Assembly (NCBI RefSeq): GCF_021049265.1
Contig: NZ_CP088018.1
Span: forward strand, 744,001-808,000
Length of the DNA stretch: 64,000 bases
Direction: 5' to 3'
From: Ruania suaedae
GTDB lineage: Bacteria > Actinomycetota > Actinomycetes > Actinomycetales > Beutenbergiaceae
Shown here: positions 1 through 6,618 of the stretch, piece by piece
How the letters are laid out: each line of letters starts with the position of its first letter
Numbering within the stretch: the first letter of the stretch is position 1
Made by a program: the position numbers and the translations under genes
The notes under the pieces: model-generated
Databases searched by the model: none
Seen by the model: only the letters and a program-made list of their open reading frames with translations
What the model was told of the DNA's origin: nothing

Positions 1-608
1 GCCTCCTCGACCGCGGGCTGTTCCGGATCGGTTCCGAGGCGTACGAGGCCGAGCACGGCAGCTTCGGGCTGGCGACCCTGCGCAAGCAGCACCTGCGACT
101 GCGCAGGGACGGGGTCGCCGTCTTCGACTATCCCGCCAAGTCCGGTCAGCACCGGCACCTGGAGCTCGACGCGGAGGAGTTGCTCGCGCCACTGGCCCTG
201 CTGCGCCGCCGGCGATCCGGCGGTGACCGGTTGCTCGCCCATCGCACCGGCCAGGGGTGGGAACCGCTGGGCACCACGACGATCGCGTCCTACCTCAAGG
301 ACAGGCTGGGCACTGACGCCAGCGCCAAGGACTTCCGAACCTGGCACGCCACGGTGCTCGCCGCGGTGACCCTCGCGGCGGCCGGGCCCGCCGAGGACGA
401 AGCCACCATCCGCGATCACCTCACCCGCACGATCGCCGACGTGGCCGACCACCTCGGCAACACCCCCGCGGTCAGCCGCTCGGCCTATATCGACCCGCGC
501 GTGCTCGAGGCCTACCGGAGCGAGGGCGCGCTCGAACTCCCGGCGCCGGACTCGGAGCCGGACGAGGTGAGCGAGAGGGCGGTGCGCACGCTGCTGCGGG
601 AGTCGTGA
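1..608 (+). CDS. DNA topoisomerase IB, C-terminal part (5' end outside window)
   Basis: The reading frame is open from the left edge (first full codon at 3) to a TGA at 606-608, so only the last ~200 residues of the protein are present. It contains the poxvirus-type topoisomerase I catalytic domain: a KDFRTWHA segment (Arg codon 336-338) and the C-terminal SRSAYIDPRV segment, whose Tyr (codon 486-488) is the expected active-site nucleophile. These enzymes relax supercoils through a 3'-phosphotyrosyl intermediate. Bacterial type IB enzymes are usually ~320-380 residues, so roughly 120-180 residues lie upstream. The start cannot be seen. The protein ends 12 bases before the convergent small zinc-protein gene. 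Confidence 0.93.
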   Translation, partial: LLDRGLFRIGSEAYEAEHGSFGLATLRKQHLRLRRDGVAVFDYPAKSGQHRHLELDAEELLAPLALLRRRRSGGDRLLAHRTGQGWEPLGTTTIASYLKDRLGTDASAKDFRTWHATVLAAVTLAAAGPAEDEATIRDHLTRTIADVADHLGNTPAVSRSAYIDPRVLEAYRSEGALELPAPDSEPDEVSERAVRTLLRES

Positions 609-620
609 GCGCGCGCCCGG

Positions 621-854
621 TCACGCCCGGTCGGTCAGCTCCGTCTCGCCCGAGACGTGGGCGCAATGCGCGCAGCAGTAGATCGCCTCCGCGGACTCCA
701 CCCCGTGGCCCAGGATCCGGCAACCACAGTGGGCGCAGGTCGGTGCGAACACGTGGATCGCGCACTCGATGCTGTCGAAGGTCTCGGTGCGGCCGCCCTG
801 GGTCACGGTGAGCGGCTTGTCGTACTCGTTGCCGCAGGTGAAACAGGTGTCCAT
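621..854 (-). CDS. Small Cys-rich zinc-binding protein (prokaryotic metallothionein/zinc-ribbon-like)
   Basis: This 77-residue protein has paired cysteines in four places: CFTC near the N-terminus, a lone Cys in DSIEC, CAHCGC in the middle and CCAHC near the C-terminus. Such spacing is typical of small zinc-binding proteins annotated in actinobacteria as prokaryotic metallothionein-like. The start ATG at 852-854 has an excellent GGAGGAG ribosome site just upstream on the minus strand. It converges on the topoisomerase gene and diverges from the epimerase gene. Metal buffering or a zinc-ribbon scaffold role is inferred; no catalytic motif is visible. Confidence 0.85.
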   Translation of the reverse strand: MDTCFTCGNEYDKPLTVTQGGRTETFDSIECAIHVFAPTCAHCGCRILGHGVESAEAIYCCAHCAHVSGETELTDRA

Positions 855-1025
855 GGCGTGCTCCTCCGTCTGGTCGGCGTCCTTCGGTCCCTTCCACGGT
901 CACGCAGATCGGCCGTCCACGCGACCTGGGAGGTGCGGTCTCGGACTGCGAAGGGGCGGAGGACGATGAATAGTGGCGTGCATCGAGGCAGCATGAGGCG
1001 CCCGGCGTCGGGACGGAGATGGGTG

Positions 1026-2657
1026 ATGAGGGTCGTCGTTGTCGGCGCCAGCGGGAATGTGGGCACCAGCGTGCTCGAGGCACTCGCTGCGGAGGAGTCG
1101 GTCACCGAGGTCGTAGGGCTGGCGCGGCGGCTGCCCGATGAGCGCACCGCTCCCTACAGCGGCGTCGACTGGCGCCGGATCGACCTGGCCACGAGCCCGG
1201 CCGAGCTGCAGCCCCGGTTGCGCGAGGTGTTCGAGGGCGCGGACACCGTCGTCCACCTCGCCTGGGCGATCCAGCCGAACCATCAGCGCGACTACATGCG
1301 CCGGGTGAACGTGGAGGGGACGCGGCTGGTCGCCGAGGCGGCCGCCGCGGCGCAGGTGCAGCACCTGGTCGTGGCTTCCTCGTGGGCGGTCTACTCGCCC
1401 GTTCCCGACGGTGGCCTCCGCGATGAGACGGCGAGCCGGGACGGCATCCCCTCCTCCCACTACAGCGTGGACAAGGCGGCGCAGGAGCGGGTCCTCGACG
1501 AGGTCGAGGCAGCCCACCCCGCGATGGTCGTGACCCGGATGCGCACCGCACTGGTGTTCCGGCCCGACGCCGGGGCCGCGATCGGTCGCTACTTCCTGGG
1601 CCCGTTCGTCCCTCGCTCGCTGTTGCGGCCGGGCCGGATCCCGATCCTGCCGCTGCCGCGCGGCCTGCGCCTGCAGGTCGTGCACGGCCACGACGTCGGA
1701 CGTGCCTATGCCGCCGTGGTCCGACACCGAGCGGGAGGGGCGTTCAACGTCGCTGCACCCGAGACGTTGCGGGCCCCCCAGCTGGCCGAGATCCTCGACC
1801 ACGGCCGCCACGTGGAGGTCCCGGCGGCAGTCCTGCGTCCGCTGCTGCACTACGGCTGGCGGGCGCGGCTCCTGGCCCCCGACGCCGGCTGGCTCGATAT
1901 GGCGATGAACGTGCCGGTGATGGACACCGCGCGGATCCGCGAACTCGGCTGGCGAGCCGAGCGGTCGGCCGCGGAGACCGTCCACGAGATGGCCACGGGT
2001 GTGGCCGACCTCAGCGGCGCCGCCAGTCCACCGATGCGACCTCGCGAGCGCTCCTTCGGCGGGCCCGTCGAGTCGCTCGTGCCCGCCCGCACCGAGGCAC
2101 GCACGTCGCTCGGCCGCAGCGGTCCGCGCGAGTTGCCGGCGGAGGCGTTCGATGCGCGTGTGCCGGACCATATCGACGGCGGCCTGCTCGGCCTCTACCT
2201 GGCCGATCACCTCGCCGGTGCCACCGCCGGCCGCGAGCGGGCCCGGCGGATGGCCTCCGACCTCGCCGATGGACCGCTTGGCCCGGACCTCGCCCGATTC
2301 AGCGCTGATCTCACCCGCGAGCGGGAGCTGCTGCGCGAGCTGATCCACGTCCTAGGCCTGCACCCGCGGCCCTTCCGTGCCGCGCTGGGCTGGTTGGCCG
2401 AACGGCTGGGCCGGGCCAAGGCGAACCGGCACGTGGTGAGCACCTCACCCACCACGCCGCTGCTGGAGATCGAGCTGATGTTCAGTGTCGTCCACGGCAA
2501 GCTCGGGTTGTGGCGGACGCTGCAGACGCTCTCCGCCGACCTCAACCTCCCCCAGGAGGTGTTCGACGAGCTCGCCGAGCACGCGCGCGAGCAGGCGCGC
2601 ACGCTGGAACGCCTCCACGAACGTGTGAGCCCCGATGCCTGGAGCAGCTCGCAATAA
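1026..2657 (+). CDS. NAD-dependent epimerase/dehydratase fused to a C-terminal helical domain
   Basis: Residues ~1-300 form an extended-SDR epimerase fold: the Rossmann motif GASGNVG begins at residue 7, a VVHLAW segment follows near 75, and a YSVDK-type YxxxK catalytic pair lies near residue 150. The last ~180 residues (from about 360) are a charged, helix-rich segment (LGLYLADHLAGATAG...) that resembles stand-alone actinobacterial helical-bundle proteins rather than any epimerase. I chose ATG 1026 because GGAG at 1015-1018 sits 7 bases upstream; frame-compatible starts farther up would overlap the divergent gene's leader. The substrate (nucleotide sugar or other) is unknown. Confidence 0.85.
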   Translation: MRVVVVGASGNVGTSVLEALAAEESVTEVVGLARRLPDERTAPYSGVDWRRIDLATSPAELQPRLREVFEGADTVVHLAWAIQPNHQRDYMRRVNVEGTRLVAEAAAAAQVQHLVVASSWAVYSPVPDGGLRDETASRDGIPSSHYSVDKAAQERVLDEVEAAHPAMVVTRMRTALVFRPDAGAAIGRYFLGPFVPRSLLRPGRIPILPLPRGLRLQVVHGHDVGRAYAAVVRHRAGGAFNVAAPETLRAPQLAEILDHGRHVEVPAAVLRPLLHYGWRARLLAPDAGWLDMAMNVPVMDTARIRELGWRAERSAAETVHEMATGVADLSGAASPPMRPRERSFGGPVESLVPARTEARTSLGRSGPRELPAEAFDARVPDHIDGGLLGLYLADHLAGATAGRERARRMASDLADGPLGPDLARFSADLTRERELLRELIHVLGLHPRPFRAALGWLAERLGRAKANRHVVSTSPTTPLLEIELMFSVVHGKLGLWRTLQTLSADLNLPQEVFDELAEHAREQARTLERLHERVSPDAWSSSQ

Positions 2658-2751
2658 GGCATTCTCCCGCCGCGGCCCGGCCCGAGATGCGGACCTCGCC
2701 GGAGCGGCGCACGCTGGAATCTCACGTGTACGGCCTACGTCAGGAGCGCAG

Positions 2752-3648
2752 ATGAGCACCGATCAGCTGACCTTCACCAACCCGGTCGAGCGCTTCGCCT
2801 CGATCAGCCCACCCAAGCAGCACCAGCCCGAGCCCGGACTCGAATCCGAGATGGAACCGCAGCCCGACATCGGCGAGCACAACTACCGCGGGACTGGCCG
2901 GCTCGAGGGACGCAAGGCGCTGGTCACCGGCGGCGACTCCGGTATCGGGGCCGCGACCGCGATCGCCTTCGCCCGCGAGGGCGCCGACGTCGCCATTAAC
3001 TACCTGCCTGCCGAGGAGAGCGACGCGCAGAACGTCGCGCGCATCATCACCGAGTGCGGACGGCGTGCGGTCACCATCCCGGGCGACCTCACCGACGCCT
3101 CGTTCTGCGCCGAGCTGCCCGGGCGTGCCGCCGAGGAGCTCGGGGGCCTGGACATCCTGGTCAACAACGCCGGCCGGCAGATCGCCGGTGAGGGCCTCGC
3201 CAGCATCGGCGACGAGCAGCTCGAGGACACCTTCGCCGCGAACATCCTGTCCTTCTTCCGGGTCACCCGCGCCGCGCTGCCGCACCTTCCGCCCGGCTCC
3301 TCGATCATCAACAGCACCTCGATCCAGGCCTACCAGCCCTCCCCGAAGTTGATGGACTACGCCTCCACCAAGGCGGCGATCAACAACTTCACCAAGGGCC
3401 TCGCCGAGGAGCTCGCCCCGGAGGGCGTGCGGGTGAACGCGGTCGCGCCGGGCCCGATCTGGACGGTCCTGCAGCCGGCGGAGGGCCAGCCGGAGGAGGC
3501 ACTGCCGGAGTTCGGCAAGAAGACACCCCTGGGCCGCGCCGGCCAGCCGACCGAGCTCGCGCCCGCGTACGTCTTTCTCGCCTCGCCCGAGTCCAGCTAC
3601 GTCGTCGGCGCGACGATCCATGTCAACGGCGGTCAGCCCACGCCGTGA
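2752..3648 (+). CDS. SDR-family oxidoreductase (stress-protein/YhdF-YghA type)
   Basis: This 298-residue classical short-chain dehydrogenase has an N-terminal extension of ~45 residues, typical of the general-stress glucose-dehydrogenase-like subgroup. Visible motifs are TGGDSGIG (59-66, cofactor loop), NNAG (138-141), a catalytic Ser near 188-190, and Tyr203/Lys207 in YASTK. The C-terminal GGQPTP ending is also characteristic. The ATG at 2752 is preceded by AGGAG at 2742-2746. It sits 45 bases before ku and may share expression with the stress/DNA-repair genes around it. NAD(P) preference and substrate cannot be told from sequence. Confidence 0.92.
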   Translation: MSTDQLTFTNPVERFASISPPKQHQPEPGLESEMEPQPDIGEHNYRGTGRLEGRKALVTGGDSGIGAATAIAFAREGADVAINYLPAEESDAQNVARIITECGRRAVTIPGDLTDASFCAELPGRAAEELGGLDILVNNAGRQIAGEGLASIGDEQLEDTFAANILSFFRVTRAALPHLPPGSSIINSTSIQAYQPSPKLMDYASTKAAINNFTKGLAEELAPEGVRVNAVAPGPIWTVLQPAEGQPEEALPEFGKKTPLGRAGQPTELAPAYVFLASPESSYVVGATIHVNGGQPTP

Positions 3649-3693
3649 CGCGCCCGGCGCGATGACCGTGGGTGATGAAGGGAGCGAGGACAG

Positions 3694-4671
3694 ATGGCGC
3701 GCTCGCTGTGGACGGGAGCGTTGGCGTTCGGACTCGTGAACGTCCCGGTCGGCCTGTACGCGGCGACCGAGGATCGCAGCGTGCGGTTCCGGCAGTTCGA
3801 GAAGGGCACCTCCGCGAGGATCCGCTACCAGCGGGTCAACGAGGAGACCGGCGATGAGGTTCCCTACGAGAACATCGTCAAGGGCTACGAGCTCGAGTCG
3901 GGGGAGTACGTGCTGCTCGAGCGGGAGGAACTGGACGAGATCGCCCCCGGCCGCTCCCGCGTCATCGAGATCACCGACTTCGTCGACACCGCCGAGATCG
4001 ATCCGGTCTACTACCAGCGCACCTACTACCTGGGCCCACGCAACGAGTCCGCCGAGCGTGCCTATGCGCTGCTGGCCACCGCGATGCGCGAGAGCGGGCG
4101 GGTCGGGATCGCGAACTTCGTCATGCGTTCGCGCCAGTACCTGGCCGTCGTGCGCCCCTACGGCGACGCGCTCGCCCTCGAGACGATGCACTTCGCCGAC
4201 GAGGTCCGCGACCCGCAGCGTGAGCTCTCCCACCTGCCGACGAGCGCCGCCCCCGCAGGGCGCGATATCGACATGGCCACCTCGCTCATCGACGCCATGA
4301 CAGGCCCATGGGACCCGGACGCCTACGCCGACACCTACCGCGAGAAGGTGCTCGAGCTCGTGGTGGCGAAGGCACAGGGGGAGGGGGCAGTGGCCACCGG
4401 TGAGCGGGAGGAGAGCGAGGAGAACGTTGTCGATCTCGTCGAGGCGTTGCGCCGGTCCGTGGACGAGTCGCGGGCACGCCGGCAGGGCGGCGCGGACTCG
4501 CCGCGCCGGAGCCCGGCAACGCCTCCGCCCGAGGACCGGCTCGAGCAGATGTCCAAGAGCGAGCTCTACGACCTCGCCCAGGAGCGGGACATCGGCGGTC
4601 GATCCCAGATGACCAAGAAGCAGCTCGTGGCGGCCCTGTCCGAGACCGGATCCCGCAGGCGCGCCTCATGA
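3694..4671 (+). CDS. ku: Non-homologous end-joining protein Ku
   Basis: This 325-residue protein begins MARSLWTGALAFGLVNVPV, the signature opening of bacterial Ku, and carries the full beta-barrel/bridge core over residues ~1-250. Bacterial Ku homodimers encircle DNA ends and recruit ligase D; no ligD gene is in this window. The tail after ~residue 255 is basic and ends with a Rho_N/SAP-like segment (MSKSELYDLAQERDIGGRS) near residues 288-310. The same segment recurs in the small protein at 4,902-5,183. The stop overlaps the ATG of the next small ORF (ATGA), suggesting translational coupling. Confidence 0.97.
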   Translation: MARSLWTGALAFGLVNVPVGLYAATEDRSVRFRQFEKGTSARIRYQRVNEETGDEVPYENIVKGYELESGEYVLLEREELDEIAPGRSRVIEITDFVDTAEIDPVYYQRTYYLGPRNESAERAYALLATAMRESGRVGIANFVMRSRQYLAVVRPYGDALALETMHFADEVRDPQRELSHLPTSAAPAGRDIDMATSLIDAMTGPWDPDAYADTYREKVLELVVAKAQGEGAVATGEREESEENVVDLVEALRRSVDESRARRQGGADSPRRSPATPPPEDRLEQMSKSELYDLAQERDIGGRSQMTKKQLVAALSETGSRRRAS

Positions 4672-4862
4672 GGGCCGACGCGAGCGAGACCGTGCGCGAG
4701 TGCTCCGGCAGTCGTGTCGACCACCTCGACGGGAGCTGGGACTGCACGCGCAGCGCCTGCGTCGATCCGGCGGACGCGCACTGGCTCACCGTCGGCTGCA
4801 CCGACACGGCCGCGCGCTGCGGGTGCGAGGGACGTGAGAGCGCGCTCGAGCCCGAGCGCTGA
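4668..4862 (+). CDS. Small Cys-containing hypothetical protein
   Basis: A 64-residue ORF whose ATG overlaps the ku stop codon (ATGA at 4668-4671) and which contains six cysteines (about residues 12, 26, 31, 44, 51 and 53). I do not recognise a family. The overlap with ku and position between ku and the Rho_N-like gene support it being translated. Against this, no clear ribosome site is seen and the Cys spacing matches no known zinc ribbon. It could be a chance open frame in GC-rich DNA. Confidence 0.45.
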   Translation: MRADASETVRECSGSRVDHLDGSWDCTRSACVDPADAHWLTVGCTDTAARCGCEGRESALEPER

Positions 4863-4901
4863 ACGACACCGGCGAGCCGCCGGCTCGCCCCGGAGGAAAG
4901 G

Positions 4902-5183
4902 ATGATTGCCATGCCCGCGAGCGACAAGCCCGGCCCCAGCGTCAAGGACGACGAGCTCTACGAGAAGTTGCGCGATGAAGGCAACTCCAAGGAGAAGTCC
5001 GCGCGCATCGCCAACCAGGCGGCGTCGTCGTCCCGGTCGAAGGTGGGGCAGAAGGGCGGCAGCTCCCAGGCCTACGAGGACTGGACCGTGGACGAGCTCC
5101 ACGACCGGGCCGCCGAGGTCGGCATCGAGGGACGCTCCAGCATGAACAAGGACGAGCTCATCGAGGCGCTGCGCAACTCCTGA
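4902..5183 (+). CDS. Small Rho_N/DUF7218-like protein
   Basis: This small basic protein is 93 residues from ATG 4902, or 90 from ATG 4911. A strong GGAGG at 4892-4896 serves either start; similar actinobacterial proteins begin near MPASDKPGPSVKDDELYEKL, which favours 4911. The N-terminal half has the motif EGNSKEKSARIANQAA seen in a family of small uncharacterised proteins. The C-terminal half (YEDWTVDELHDRAAEVGIEG then RSSMNKDELIEAL) is a helix-extension-helix, Rho_N/SAP-like putative nucleic-acid-binding unit, also present at the Ku C-terminus upstream. A DNA- or RNA-associated role linked to Ku is inferred. Confidence 0.85.
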   Translation: MIAMPASDKPGPSVKDDELYEKLRDEGNSKEKSARIANQAASSSRSKVGQKGGSSQAYEDWTVDELHDRAAEVGIEGRSSMNKDELIEALRNS

Positions 5184-5191
5184 CCCATCGC

Positions 5192-5211
5192 ACCTCGGTT
5201 ATGACCGAGGT
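5192..5211 (+). terminator. Hairpin just after the Rho_N-like gene
   Basis: ACCTCGGT and ACCGAGGT form perfect 8-base arms around a TATG loop, 9 bases after the TGA at 5181-5183. Its position suggests a terminator for the ku-side genes, though no T tract follows. Confidence 0.45.
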
Positions 5212-5235
5212 CACACCCGTTCTGGCGTGACGATC

Positions 5236-5251
5236 GACCTCGATCGAGGTC
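5236..5251. repeat. Perfect 16-bp palindrome GACCTCGATCGAGGTC
   Basis: An uninterrupted palindrome in the convergent intergenic space. Its half-site ACCTCG is the same as in the hairpin at 5192-5211. It could be a regulator site or simply part of the terminator region; no gene start lies close downstream on either strand. Confidence 0.4.
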
Positions 5252-5311
5252 CTATGGGGTGAGTGCTACTACTGCGGTCTCTCCCCCGGGCCCTGCAGGT
5301 GCGTGCACTCG

Positions 5312-5346
5312 GACCCCGGACGGGCCGGCTCGGCCCGTCCGGGGTC
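5312..5346. terminator. Strong hairpin, 16-bp perfect stem
   Basis: GACCCCGGACGGGCCG (5312-5327) and its exact complement (5331-5346) are separated by a 3-base loop, GCT. It lies 14 bases beyond the stop of the minus-strand membrane gene and faces the plus-strand genes on the other side, so it can serve as a bidirectional terminator. No T tract, as is usual in actinobacteria. Confidence 0.75.
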
Positions 5347-5359
5347 ACCCGGATGCGGC

Positions 5360-5833
5360 TCACGTGGCGAAGACGTCGATCCCGAGCGTGGCGAGGGTGC
5401 CGAAGGCGATCCCCCACAGGGCGATCGAGACGAGCTGCCACCCGATGACGGCGTTGCGGGACGCGCCGAAGGAGACCATCGCCATCGACGTGATCTGGCT
5501 GGGTAGCACCGTCTGCCCCAGCAGGCTCACCCCGGGCACGCCGAACCGGTCGAACATGCGCTTGAGGCGCTCGCGGCGCGGGGATGGCTCCGCGGTACCG
5601 TTCTTCGTCGCCGACTTCCGCACGCGGGCGGCAGTGAGCACGAGGATGGCCATCGACGCGCCGTTGCCGATGATCGCGACGGGGATCGCCACGAACGGGC
5701 TCAGTCCGGCGAGGACCCCGATCGCCGACCCGAAGTAGGACTCGACGAACGGGATGGCGCTCGCCAGCAGCACGCCCAGCCACTGGATGACGGTGGGCAG
5801 TCCCTCGGTGAACTCGCGCAACGACTCGATCAT
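5360..5833 (-). CDS. Small integral-membrane protein of the COG2426 (putative small multidrug export) family
   Basis: This 157-residue protein has about four hydrophobic segments. An N-terminal block near residues 14-60 contains PFVESYFGSAIGVLAG, a conserved pattern of this family. A basic cytoplasmic loop (residues ~68-92) and a GVSLLGQTVLPSQ segment follow, then two more membrane spans. Export of drugs is a legacy family name and is not demonstrated. ATG 5831-5833 has GAAGGAG 7 bases upstream on the minus strand; an upstream in-frame ATG at 5998 would run through the palindromes. Divergent from the gene at 6,044, with a CRP-like site between them. Confidence 0.85.
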   Translation of the reverse strand: MIESLREFTEGLPTVIQWLGVLLASAIPFVESYFGSAIGVLAGLSPFVAIPVAIIGNGASMAILVLTAARVRKSATKNGTAEPSPRRERLKRMFDRFGVPGVSLLGQTVLPSQITSMAMVSFGASRNAVIGWQLVSIALWGIAFGTLATLGIDVFAT

Positions 5834-5962
5834 GATCAGGCTCCTTCTCCAGGCCGGCGATCCGGCCACGACGTGCGGTACATCAGCCAGCCTCGTGCCG
5901 GAGGGGGGCCGCCGGTAGTGCCGGTGCGCACCGGTTGGTCGCGGTCCTGTCACCGGCGACGC

Positions 5963-5976
5963 ATGACGAACGTCAT
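5963..5976. promoter_or_regulatory. Palindrome ATGACGAACGTCAT
   Basis: A perfect inverted repeat (ATGACG/CGTCAT) around an AA centre. Its centre is 22 bp, about two helical turns, from that of the CRP-like palindrome at 5982-6001. It lies between two divergent genes, so an operator role is likely. Confidence 0.5.
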
Positions 5977-5981
5977 CCCGA

Positions 5982-6001
5982 GGTGTGATCAAGATCACAC
6001 C
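5982..6001. promoter_or_regulatory. CRP/GlxR-type operator GGTGTGATCAAGATCACACC
   Basis: Two perfect 9-base arms around AA. The core is TGTGA-N6-TCACA, the binding consensus of the CRP/FNR family (Crp of E. coli and mycobacteria, GlxR of corynebacteria). It sits in the divergent promoter region, ~150 bp from the membrane-protein start and ~43 bp before the ATG at 6044, so cAMP-dependent control of one or both genes is inferred. Confidence 0.75.
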
Positions 6002-6043
6002 GGGTGAGCGTCACGGAAAGCGGCCCGCCGGGTCTGTATGGGT

Positions 6044-6484
6044 ATGAACGACAACAGCCTCGACGCCATGCTCATGACGGACGCCCCGGACGTGGCCCCG
6101 CTGGTGTCGTGGCTGCTCTCGGCAGAGCGGCAGCTCCCGGTCGTCCTGGTCAGCGTCGCCCGGTCGAGAGCGAGCGCGCTGGTCGATCTCGGCCGCCTGC
6201 TGGGCGAGCTCGACGGCGCAGCGCAGGTGCGCGTGGTCGAGGCCGAGGCCGCCACGGCCCTGCGGTCACAGTTCGCACCCGCCCGCCATCTCTACGGCGG
6301 TGCGGTTCGGGTGATCCCCGCCGGCGTCTCCCACGAGGCGCCGCCGCGGCTGCACGTCCCGTTCGGCGCGGCGGACAGTCAGCGCGTGACGACGGCCGTG
6401 ATCGAGGACGTCCGCCTGGCGCAGGGGGCGACCGTGCGCCCGATCTCACCGGCGTTCGGCCGCCTCGCCCTCAGCCTGCGCTGA
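6044..6484 (+). CDS. Hypothetical protein (no recognised family)
   Basis: A 146-residue protein from ATG 6044 (148 from ATG 6038). It has the codon bias of a real gene and no competing frame. It is mixed alpha/beta in character, with a hydrophobic strand PVVLVSVAR near residue 32 and a second possible strand GGAVRVIPAG near 87; no membrane span, signal peptide or metal motif is present. No ribosome site is visible, so it may be read from a very short or leaderless transcript. The CRP-like palindrome 43 bases upstream is the only functional hint. I do not recognise the product. Confidence 0.7.
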   Translation: MNDNSLDAMLMTDAPDVAPLVSWLLSAERQLPVVLVSVARSRASALVDLGRLLGELDGAAQVRVVEAEAATALRSQFAPARHLYGGAVRVIPAGVSHEAPPRLHVPFGAADSQRVTTAVIEDVRLAQGATVRPISPAFGRLALSLR

Positions 6485-6538
6485 CGATCGCGACATCCCC
6501 CGCCCGAGGCGGTCGCCCCGTTGCAGGTCGCCTCGGAT

Positions 6539-6550
6539 CGAAACGTTTCG
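6539..6550. promoter_or_regulatory. LacI-family operator CGAAACGTTTCG
   Basis: A perfect 12-bp palindrome with a central CG and AAA/TTT arms, the classic LacI/GalR-family operator layout. It overlaps the putative -35 of the isomerase/dehydrogenase operon. The cognate repressor is not adjacent. Confidence 0.7.
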
Positions 6551-6575
6551 TTCATTGGGTGCTTCCGAGTATCGT
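6547..6575 (+). promoter_or_regulatory. Putative promoter of the isomerase/dehydrogenase operon
   Basis: TTCGTT (6547-6552) and TATCGT (6570-6575) are separated by 17 bases, 44 bases before the ATG at 6619. The -35 match is weak, but its overlap with the LacI-type palindrome makes repression by blocking polymerase plausible. Confidence 0.4.
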
Positions 6576-6618
6576 GGCTGGTGCACTGCACCGAGCTGAC
6601 TCACCGAGGAGCCTGATC

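Noticed and set aside
900-2348. 482-codon minus-strand frame opposite the epimerase fusion
   Set aside because: Codon pattern and motifs favour the plus strand.
5834-5998. 55-residue N-terminal extension of the small membrane protein
   Set aside because: It would run through the paired palindromes and reads as a charged non-membrane segment; the internal ATG has a good ribosome site.
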